Assembly: GCA_003254885.1 (NCBI GenBank)
Contig: QANT01002787.1
Span: 1-64,000 of the forward strand
DNA: 64,000 nucleotides
Direction of reading: 5' to 3'
DNA from: Purshia tridentata
Taxonomy: Eukaryota > Streptophyta > Magnoliopsida > Rosales > Rosaceae
The translations under genes were made by a program, and so were the position numbers. The notes beneath the pieces are model-generated. The model saw only the letters and a program-made list of their open reading frames with translations, did not search any database and was not told where the DNA came from. Shown here in pieces: positions 33,935 to 42,585 of the stretch (position 1 is the first letter of the stretch; each line of letters starts with the position of its first letter).

Positions 33935-36090
33935 ATGCTTTGAGTAGAAGATTGTCTAAATCTGACCCACCCTATTCTGAAGCCTTAAGACCATGAGTTG
34001 TACCAGTCTTTTTTCCAGTTGCAACAACACTTAGCCCTGTTTGTTTGGACGTAATTTGAGAACGAGAATGGAATTGTATTCCATTACATAACTATTCTTG
34101 AATGGAATGGTATTGAGCTTTCTATTCCAGCGTTTGGAGCAATTTTGGGATTGAGGTAAGAAAATGACTTCCATTCCCATTCGGTGTTTGGTAGATCTGG
34201 AAATGTAATATAAAAATATATAAAAAAATCTTACAAAAATACCCTTTAATTATTTGAAAAAAAAATTTTACTGCTAAAAATATATGTTAATATTATAATG
34301 AAATATAAAATTTTCGCACCTCATCATATGGCAATGGATTAACAAAGATAACTTTATTCATAAGTAGGAAACAATAAAACAAAACAGTTGAAGCATATAT
34401 AATCAAATATAAACCAACTTTAATCAATCCGAACATAGACATTGTCCTGTCTAAAATTGAAAGCAAATGTCATCATAACTTAGTTTAATTAAACAAAATA
34501 GTTTTCAAATAGTCACCGAAAAAACATAAGTCTCATAGAAACCAATATAAATCTTGTCTACGGATCAAGTAACTTTTCCACCCAATCTTTTTTAACTTAT
34601 CTATGAATCAAGTAACTCTTCCACATAGTCTTTTTTTACATCTTCTGGGAGACTGAAAAGAAGGTTTACTTTTATGGGATTAGCCATAATAATTTTGCTT
34701 GCTTTCAACTTAGAATATATTCATCATGCACATGAGGTTAAATATATTCATCATAATCGATAGTGCAACCATTATTTTCTCTCTTCTGTCTAATATCCTA
34801 CGTGCTATGGCTGCAATACAAAATCAAAATAACAACTTAATAAGCAACTAATAACAGTAATAAAATTGAACCACAAAACCATTGAACTAAATTAAACAAC
34901 CTTGCTAAAATTGAATTCACCACAGACAATATAAAGAAAGGCCAAAAGGCCAAACAAGGACGGGTTGAAGTAAAATTTTAACTTTATTGCTAATCAGAAT
35001 CATGATCAAATATAAAAGAATACTAAATGAGATAAATTAATATGAATTCAATAAAAACTTAGTCATATATATATGTTATGTGTAAGTTTTTAGTTAATTC
35101 AATGAACACCAAAGCTATATGCCACGAATCGAACATCAAAGCTCCAATTAAGTCATCAATGTCGATTAATATATAGATATTATTATAGTATATACCAAAA
35201 CTGCAAAAAGAACTAATATATATATATATATATATTTGATGATTTAACTACTAAGTATGTGACAGAGAGAGGGTATGTAAATTATATTCTCTTTCTCCAT
35301 CAAAGCATGTCACAGTACAATGTGCAGAAGAAACAAAAAATAACCCAAAAGGAATTAAAGCAAGTTCATAGTTAAAATTGTAGAAGAAACAAAATACCCC
35401 AAAAGTAAGACCATGTTGCAGCAAAACTTAAGAAAATAAAACAAACAAGTAATTAAGAAGCCATACTTGCTTTTTTGTGTAGACGGACTCAATCGACAAC
35501 CAACCTCAAGAACTTTGGCGGTAAAGGCTTTGAGGAAGAAAGAATGTCTAAGAGGGTTATCAATATTTTGGAAATTTTCTTTTAATACTTGTTGATATTT
35601 GCCGGGTAATAAGCAAGGGCAATAAACGTAATTTTTCATTCCATGTTATTGGATGTAATCACAATACCACCCCCCTCCTGGTATTGCTATTACGCTTGTT
35701 TTCAGTAATTTGACTCCAGTCAATCTCAATTTTATCTATTTCCTTTCCAAGGTTAAGTGCAACCAAACACCATTTTCAAACGAAATGGAATGGAATTTCA
35801 TTCCCATTACGGTTTTAGATTACGTCCAAACAAACAAGGCCTTAAAGATATGTAAAGTAGGGAGAAAAAAAAAAGGATTAGTAATTGTTAAAATTTTAAT
35901 ACAACTGAGAGAATTTAATGCTTTGAGTAGAAGATTGTCTAAATCTGATCCACCCTATTCTGAAGCCTTAAGACCATGAGTTGTACCAGTCTTTTTTCCA
36001 GTTGCAACAACACTTAAAGATATGTAAAGTAGGGAGAAAAAAAATGAAGGATTAGTAATTGTTAAAATTTTAATACAATTGAGAGAAAGT
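33935..36090. repeat. Tandem duplication of about 175 bp, split by the nested element
   Basis: The block AATGCTTTGAGTAGAAGATT... at 33935-34033 continues, after the nested element, at 35842-35918. The whole unit is repeated without interruption from 35919 to about 36090. The two copies differ at only a few positions. A third, far more diverged copy lies at about 37033-37190. In the minus-strand frame the units share a Lys/Thr-rich peptide (SDLDNLLLKALKS, then LDLDNLPLVALKSKTTTKK in the third copy), which hints at a coding origin. Confidence 0.8.
34034..35841. mobile_element. PIF/Harbinger-like element nested in the Helitron
   Basis: A 1808-base element bounded by TTA at 34031-34033 and 35842-35844. 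The ends are GCCCTGTTTGTTTGGACGTA and, reverse complement of the right end, GGCCTTGTTTGTTTGGACGT, with the similarity continuing about 20 more bases. The uninterrupted target is present at 36013-36018 in the neighbouring duplicate, confirming the insertion point. I find no transposase frame, so it is non-autonomous. Confidence 0.8.
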
Positions 36091-36415
36091 GAAAAATAAT
36101 AATAAGATTTTGCAAGGCAGTTAATGTATCACTTTGTATTTGATGATTAGGTTAAAGATTGTTAAGTCATTCTTGTGATCTTGTCAAGGTAATAAGAATT
36201 TGAAATTGTTAATGTGAGGCCAGTTGAAGTAGTCAAAGGAGGAAGAAAGTAATTGAAAAAAAAGTTGCATTCATGTGCATAATAACTTAACAAATTGATG
36301 ATTTTTCTAATTTGTTTTTGCCCATGGAGCTACCCCATGGCCTCAAAGCAAATTTCACAATTCTTTATAGATGCTCTGTTCATAATACTATTAATAGTTG
36401 TTCTCCACCAACTTT

Positions 36416-36559
36416 ATTCATATTTCAAAGATAGTTATATTAGCTAGTAAGCCAAAGCTAAATCTAACCCCCACCTTTTTTTGTTATATTCATATTTCAA
36501 AGATAGTTATATTAGCTAGTATGCCAAAGCTAAATCTAACCCCCACCTTTTTTTGTTAT
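36416..36559 (+). repeat. 72-bp tandem duplication in the Helitron
   Basis: Two adjacent 72-base units, each starting ATTCATATTTCAAAGATAGT, differ at about two positions (for example AGTAAGCC against AGTATGCC). It is probably a recent event within the element. Confidence 0.9.
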
Positions 36560-37259
36560 TTTTATTTGGAAGTTAAAATGCTATAAAGATTGGTATTCTA
36601 TGCTAATTATGATATTTATACACAAAGTACATTTGTTCACCGGTCAATAACAAGTTTGCATAGTAGTAGAATTTAACTCATCTATAAGAATGAACTTGAC
36701 CACAAAGTTTGACAACAAAGCAATTATAGATGTGGATTACGGATCACACATTAAAGAGAATTTTAATAAATTGGTATACTGTTATTGTGTAACCTATATA
36801 AACAACACATACCAAATAAGCACAATTTTAAAAATCTCTTATTGAGAATGATAAAAAAACTAAGAATCACCAAAAACCATACCTATGTTCTAAACCCCAA
36901 TGAAAATGAAAAATATGGAAAAAAAAAAAAAGTTATAAAAAATAAATCGTAGTAAATTCATTTAACATGAAAGAATTTGTGGTAGATTTTGGGGTGGATT
37001 AAAGCTGATTTTGGACTTCTTTGTGGTTGTTTTACTTTTTAAAGCCACCAGTGGGAGATTGTCCAAATCTAAAGCGGCTTGCTCTGGAGCTTTTGGAGTA
37101 GCAGCTGTCTGAGCCTTCTCTTCAATTGCAAAAATCACTTAGAAACATGCAAAGTGGATGAAAAAAAAAAAAGGATTAGAGAATGTTAGAGCCTTATTAC
37201 AAATGTTAGGCAAAGTGAATAGTATTAAAACGAAGAGTAAGCTATTGATAAATTCTGAC

Positions 37260-37416
37260 CTTTTGAATTTCTTCCTTGTTTGCATTAGAGAAGTGAAGAG
37301 AGCTCTCTTGACTGTAAGCAATCTCCTTTGAAACCAAGGTGGGTTATTTTTGCAAACTGTTGGATGAGATGGGAATGGTGTAACTGGAGCAATTTTCTTC
37401 AAAGTAAATCCAAAAA
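37260..37416 (-). other. Unrecognised exon-like open frame in the Helitron
   Basis: On the minus strand an acceptor (ATTTTAG ending at 37417) and a donor (CAAAAG|GTCAGA) bracket an open frame containing KKIAPVTPFPSHPTVCKNNP and RRLLTVKRALFTSLMQ. An upstream open stretch (TASEFVFYGGFITLG, near 37546-37590) can splice to it in phase. I do not recognise the family. It may be a captured gene fragment or chance. Confidence 0.3.
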
Positions 37417-37698
37417 CTAAAATTTGAATCATCAAGAAATAGCGAGGAAATTAGAAACCACGTAAAAGCAACAAAATTAACATAATTAAGTTCATATCCA
37501 TCAGGTGGAGGGAAACAAAGATAAAAAATGATCACACCTAAAGTGATAAAGCCACCATAAAAAACAAACTCAGAGGCTGTCTTGCAGCTCAATACACACA
37601 AATATTATAAACACTCTAAAAATTGACATTGGAAACTGTGGCCAAAGGAATTTCTGAGTGTGGAAGTCTTTTCACCAAAAAGATGTATGTAGTCCTAC

Positions 37699-37772
37699 CT
37701 TCTTAATGAGGCTAGATACTCTTCTTTTGTCACATTTTGCTTGATCTCAATTTCTTTCTCATGATCAGATAT
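37699..37772 (-). pseudogene. Orphan AP2-family exon (WRI1/ADAP-like) in the Helitron
   Basis: A 74-base segment with a good acceptor (GTTTACAG) and donor (AAG|GTAGGA) on the minus strand encodes DHEKEIEIKQNVTKEEYLASLRR. The stretch VTKEEYLASLRR is the hallmark of the linker between the two AP2 domains in WRI1/ADAP/ANT-type factors. As I recall, an exon of 74 bases is conserved at this place in that gene family. The flanking AP2-domain exons (SSGFSRG, YRGVARHHHNGRW) are absent nearby, so this is an isolated exon and not a functional gene. Confidence 0.65.
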
Positions 37773-38864
37773 CTGTAAACAGCAACATCAATGTCAGATC
37801 AGACTTTTTCATGGTAAACTTCTCATTCATTTTGGAGGATAAAGATGTGTTACATGGTTTGCAATATACTTGAGTTTTAATTAGTACGTCTCTAATCAAT
37901 GAATTAACATACTTTTATTGTCTAAAAAAAATATCAACATATATATGGATGTTTGATGGGTAAGTCTACAGAGTAGCTTTGAGACTACTTTATGCTTTTT
38001 CCATTCTCTCATTCGGTGCATGAAAAACAAACTGACTCAATAGACACTGACTGGAAATCTAAAACTTATAGTTACAACCCAGAAAATAAAAACCAGTAAG
38101 AGCAAATTGCAAATTGAAATTAATAAAAACGAATTTAAAAGAGAGAAGGCATAGAGATTTAAAAGTTCAATAAGGATCAGTTTGAATTTAAAAATAAACT
38201 TCCCACATTTTGTGAATTGGCATAAATGTATTTTGAACTATTCAAAATCGGCAAATCAAACCTTAGGGGAAGGAAAACCCATACCTAGAAGTGAATAACC
38301 CACCAAAAACATTGATGATCGGAGCTGCGGGTGGCTGGAATCGGCCATCGAAGGTCGTGGCAGTTTGCAGTTTCTGGGCTGTTTTCTGCGCAGGGAGAGC
38401 TGGGTAGGCGGTAGGAAGTCAGGGAGAAGGTGGCTGGCGCTTGGGGTTCACGCCGGTGGGCTGGGTTGGTCGGGAAGTGGCCGGAAAAGGGTGGTGTCGC
38501 GAGCGTGCAGAGGAAAAAGAGACAGCTTGGGAGAGAGAGTAAACGTGAAAAAATGAATAAAAAGTCAGCCATCAAATGACCATAGAGACCAGACCCAAAC
38601 CCTGAACTCCAAGACAGCCACCAGATCAAAAAAATTTTTGACAGTGAGAAGAGTTAGAAGGAAAACAAAAGGATGGCAGGAGGTGTAAAAAACCACAACA
38701 AATAAGGGCAAAAACATAAATGGCCAAAAAGACTAAAATAGACAGAACAAATATTAAAATGACAACATAAACAAACGTGAAAAAAAATGAGTGAGGGCAA
38801 AAAGGAAATCTCCTGCTACAGCTTAGCTACAGTAAGCCTTCTCTGGCCTTTTAGTATATATAGA

Positions 38865-39209
38865 ATTTTATTAAGTTTTATTTAATATAAAAATATACAT
38901 CTATATATACCTAGTGACACATGTGACACATGTACAACACATCCAAATATTAGATTTACTTCAAGTTTGTGTTGGTTTTACAATTGTACGGTTTAAATCT
39001 AATGTCCTTCATATTAGCTGGATTCTATACATTGATGACATGATTAACAATTGGTTTGAGTTCAAATAGTTTTAACAATTGTTGTTGATAATAAAAATCA
39101 GGCTGTGTTGTATGGTGTTTGGGTCGTATAATTTTAAGTATCCTATACTATTAGTCAATTTTAAGTTGGTATGAATGACCAAAAGCAGACTGTGAAATTG
39201 GGATCGACT
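38865..39209. other. Short intergenic stretch
   Basis: AT-rich sequence between the Helitron end and the duplicated small-gene block. Nothing is recognised. Confidence 0.5.
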
Positions 39210-39708
39210 AACAAGGTAGTAGGCCTAAATAAGAAAAGGGGTGGCGGGTTGGGGCCTGAGATAAGCGGGCTGGAGGTGGATTTGTGGGCTTCAAAAGATA
39301 CCCAGAATGTACGTATTTTCTGGTGTCCTTGGCAGGGCTCTAGCTCGGCCTGGTCAACCTATACACATGCACTTATAGATCAATATGCTATTATATATAG
39401 AAGCTCTGTTTTAATTACTTGGAATTTAGACACAAAATGCAATGGCTTAAGTTAAACCCTTACTAGGGAAAGTGTCATGCTGTTCTCGCCAAGAGAGCAC
39501 ATTTCTGGTGTCCTTGGCAGGGCTCTAGCTCGGCCTTACTGGGGAAAGTGTCATGCTGTTCTCGCCAAGAGAGCACACAATGCAGATGCCACACAGTAAT
39601 TACTATGCTATGAGAAGGTACGCCAACCAATCCTTGTGAACTTAGCCTGCAGCTTAATCTCATGCCTCTAGAACCTCCATATAGGCCTAAAGAACAACTC
39701 TCATAGTC

Positions 39709-39716
39709 TCTATAAA
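39709..39716 (+). promoter_or_regulatory. TATA box of small gene 1
   Basis: TCTATAAAGCTC lies about 110 bases upstream of the ATG and is kept at the equivalent place in the duplicate (41359-41366), marking the core promoter of both genes. Confidence 0.65.
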
Positions 39717-39819
39717 GCTCCTTCATTCCCAAACCAAACACCACCTAAGAATTAAACACAAAAAAGATCAGATAGCTAGCAAGTAGTAGTAGTACTGTGC
39801 GTAATTCATAAAGAGATCG

Positions 39820-40113
39820 ATGGAAAGCCGAAAAATGAGTGGTAGTGTGAGCTTCTTCCAGATGCCATTGCACTACCCAAGGTACACCAAAAAAGACTAC
39901 CAGGACATGCCTGAGTGGAAGTTGGACCGCCTTCTTGCCGAGTATGGCTTGTCTACGCACGGTGACTTGGCTTACAAGAGAGACTTTGCTATGGGTGCTT
40001 TTCTCTGGCCTCAATTTCGTCATGATCATCATCCAAACTCTTCTTCATGCTCATACCATAACCATACCATTAAGGATGCTTCCAACTCTCTTAGAGACAA
40101 AAAGTTCAAATAG
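39820..40113 (+). CDS. Small plant protein of unknown function (DUF7722-like), copy 1
   Basis: A single-exon gene of 97 codons. The core QMPLHYPRYTKKDYQDMPEW followed by KLDRLLAEYGL and KRDFAMGAFLWP is a small plant-specific family that I recall as DUF7722; its function is unknown to me. There is no signal peptide or membrane helix. The C-terminus beyond FLWP is His/Ser-rich (HDHHPNSSSCSYHNH) and ends KDASNSLRDKKFK. It is longer than in copy 2, where the same DNA is read out of frame or past the stop. Confidence 0.8.
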   Translation: MESRKMSGSVSFFQMPLHYPRYTKKDYQDMPEWKLDRLLAEYGLSTHGDLAYKRDFAMGAFLWPQFRHDHHPNSSSCSYHNHTIKDASNSLRDKKFK

Positions 40114-41358
40114 TATCAACTAAGCTACGTATATATACATATATAGCTACCTAGTAGTTTTTCATATCAAGCATAATTTATATATTATGCATAAAGTCAG
40201 ATCTTCTCCTGTCTTCCATATCCTATATATATATGATGCACTTTACTCTTTGGGAAGGTTAAATAATTTATTTCCAATTAATTGCAGGCTATTCATATTT
40301 TACACAGCTAAAACTATGCTTATGCACTCGCCCATGCATGTCCACCATAATCGTCTCAGTATTAGCGAAAAACTAGGTTTGTATTTGCAGTATGTAGCCC
40401 AGACGAACTCAAATTTGCTTTTTTAATCTTTGACACATGAGATTGTTTGAGGTATTTTATTTAATAGTTCTATATCTAAACTCAATATAAAAGTGTGAAT
40501 AGGTGTTAAACATTCATTACATGCAGAAAAAAAAACCCCAACTTAACTCAAAGTCAATGCTCTAGCGATCCTCATTCACTCTTCTTTTAACAAAATAAAA
40601 TAAATGTCACCCCATTGTTATCAAAGATGTGAGTTTTGAGGATAATGACGTCCCATTTCGAATTGGAATCGATGTCATCCATTTTTGAGAATTGTAAGGT
40701 TAACACAAAAAAGCGCAGAAAACAAAACTCAGTCTCATCTATCCAATCACAATAGGATGTGGACATATTACTGGCCATAACAAGGCAGACCTTTCGATCT
40801 CCTAGATTGAAAAAACTATAATTCAAACGTGTGCGACAATCAAAAGGCATTTGATAGTTTGGCAGATCCAGAGCTTTGATAGTGTCCACAGTATCATAAT
40901 CGAACAGTTGGCAGAGTGCTATATATATAGCTAGGCGGAAATTTTTGGGTCTGCAGATAGGTAAACATTAGGCAATCATCATCATCTAGCACAGTTAAAG
41001 GCCCAAATAAGAAAATGTGTTATAGGTTGGGGCCTGAGAGAGGTGTGCTAGAGGTGGGGTTTAAGGTGGAGCTAGGATTTGTGGGCTACAAAATATATAC
41101 CCAGAAGATGCAGTTAAACCCTCACTAGCCAATAGGCTAATAGCTGCTAGCTTGGGGAAGTGTCAGTCATGCTGTTCTCGCCAGGAGAGCTAGCTAGGCA
41201 CAGCAGATGCACACATTGCACAGACTCAACAAAATAACTACTATGCTATTGGAAGGTACGTCAACCAATCCTTGTGAACTTGGCCTGCATGCCCAGCTTA
41301 ATCATGCCTCTAAAACTTGCATGCTTTTTATGAATGACCCTCATATCATTTGAGTCTC

Positions 41359-41366
41359 TCTATAAA
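41359..41366 (+). promoter_or_regulatory. TATA box of small gene 2
   Basis: TCTATAAAGCTC about 120 bases before the ATG, equivalent to the box at 39709 in copy 1. Confidence 0.65.
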
Positions 41367-41485
41367 GCTCAATATTCCCAAAGCAAAGCAAGCTCAAAAA
41401 GTAGAAGCTAGTTAAAAGTAGTGCTGTGTGATCGATTGAGCATACATAAAATTTCCTGATTGGTAAGAGAGAAATTGAGAGATCG

Positions 41486-41725
41486 ATGGAAAGCCGAAAA
41501 ATGCGCAGTAGTGTGATCTTCTTACAGATGCCACTGCACTACCCAAGGTACGCCAAAAAGGACTACCAGGACATGCCTGAGTGGAAGCTGGACTGCCTTC
41601 TTGCCGAGTATGGATTGTCCACCCACGGTAACTTGGCTTACAAGCAAGAGTTTGCTATGGGAGCCTTTCTCTGGCCTGATTTTCGTCACAAAACTCTTCT
41701 TCATGCTCATACAGTCATACCATAA
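41486..41725 (+). CDS. Small plant protein of unknown function (DUF7722-like), copy 2
   Basis: The tandem paralogue of the gene at 39820, 79 codons. The core is kept with few changes (MPLHYPRYAKKDYQDMPEW, LAEYGLSTHGNLAYKQEF, AMGAFLWPDFRH). After FRH a small deletion relative to copy 1 removes the HDHHPNS segment and changes the frame, so this protein ends KTLLHAHTVIP. The conserved family core appears complete, so both copies may work. Confidence 0.78.
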   Translation: MESRKMRSSVIFLQMPLHYPRYAKKDYQDMPEWKLDCLLAEYGLSTHGNLAYKQEFAMGAFLWPDFRHKTLLHAHTVIP

Positions 41726-42098
41726 CCATACCATAAAGGATGCTTCCAATTTTCTTAGAAACAAAAAGTTCAAACAGATAGCTACCTACCTACCTACCTG
41801 TAGTAGTTTTCATATCAAGCATAGTTTATATGCTATGCATAATATCGTATCTTCTCTAGTCCTCCATATCCTATATATGATGCTCTTTAGTCTTTGTAAG
41901 GTTGAATAATTTATTTCCAGCTACGTTATTCATATTACATAGATAAAACTATGATTATGTACTCCCACGCATGTCTACCATAAACGTGTCTCAACATTAA
42001 CAATAAAATAAGGTTCCATAATTGCACAGTTGCACTAAGAATGTAGCCCAAATGAACTCAAATTTGTTTTTATAAAATCTTTGACACATGACATTGTT

Positions 42099-42585
42099 AG
42101 TGTATAATAAATCTGAGGAGATTCTTGTATTCATAAAAACCAGAAGCAAGTAGGGGCATAAAAAGAACAATCAACCCTATGAAAATCAATCGAGGAACGA
42201 GGAATTGCTGGCTTTGCAGATGAAATATAGTTCAGAGATTTAGACCCTTTCTGTAATATCATTCCATTAGGATTCAGCGTCTACCTACAAATCCTACATC
42301 AAAACACAACGTAACCATTCAAATTTCAGTCTACGTCCACCAGTGCCCCTAGCAAACCTAAAAACAAAGGCAAAGACTTTATACTTAACCCTTCAAGATG
42401 ACATTGAAACTTTATACAAGGAGTGACTAACAAAATGGAAAATGATGAGTGACCAATATTCGCCTGCCATCCATAACTACAGTTTTGTTCATAAGACCGC
42501 TCCTTCCAGCTTTGTGGCACCTACAATTTTGTTCACAAGACCAACCACTCCTTTCAACCTTGTGGCACCTAAAGGTACTACATGA
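42099..42585. other. Spacer and 3' region of the BPM gene
   Basis: This is downstream of the small-gene duplication and holds the probable 3' untranslated region of the BPM gene. A short repeat (GTTTTGTTCATAAGACC / ATTTTGTTCACAAGACC, with TTGTGGCACCTA) appears twice at about 42480-42570. No other gene. Confidence 0.5.

Larger units (their letters stand above)
33388..38864 (-). mobile_element. Probable non-autonomous Helitron
   Basis: Read on the minus strand, the element begins TCTATATATACTAAAAGG at 38864, a typical plant Helitron 5' end. It finishes ...CGCGGCCACTTTTGCTAG at 33388, a CTRR-type 3' end followed by T. A short imperfect GC-rich hairpin (CCGTAGC-ATC-GCACGCGG) lies about 11 bases before the CTAG. 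There are no terminal inverted repeats or target duplication, as expected for rolling-circle elements. I see no Rep motif or helicase frame, so it would depend on another copy. It contains a nested PIF/Harbinger-like element, internal tandem repeats and exon-like host fragments. The base before the 5' TC is T rather than the usual A. Confidence 0.65.
39210..42098 (+). repeat. Segmental tandem duplication carrying two small genes
   Basis: Unit 1 (about 39210-40445) and unit 2 (about 40999-42098) share upstream sequence (GGGCCTGAGA, AAGTGTCATGCTGTTCTCGC), the promoter, the coding region, and 3' sequence down to TTTGACACATGA. The start codons are 1666 bases apart. The first unit has an extra internal 76-base duplication of AGTGTCATGCTGTTCTCGCC at 39471 and 39547. 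It also has a doubled TGGTGTCCTTGGCAGGGCTC (about 39320 and 39505) not seen in unit 2. Confidence 0.85.

Noticed and set aside
36416-36559. Spaced direct repeats considered as a CRISPR-like array
   Set aside because: There are only two contiguous units without spacers, in a plant nuclear context. It is a plain tandem duplication.
38285-38629. Minus-strand 114-codon frame near the Helitron 5' end
   Set aside because: It is proline/serine-rich without similarity and ends at a splice-like junction. It looks like a captured leader or exon rather than a protein gene, and it is covered by the Helitron entry.
33388-38864. Block considered as an LTR retrotransposon
   Set aside because: There are no long terminal direct repeats, no primer-binding site or polypurine tract, and no gag or pol-like frames. 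The ends fit a Helitron better.
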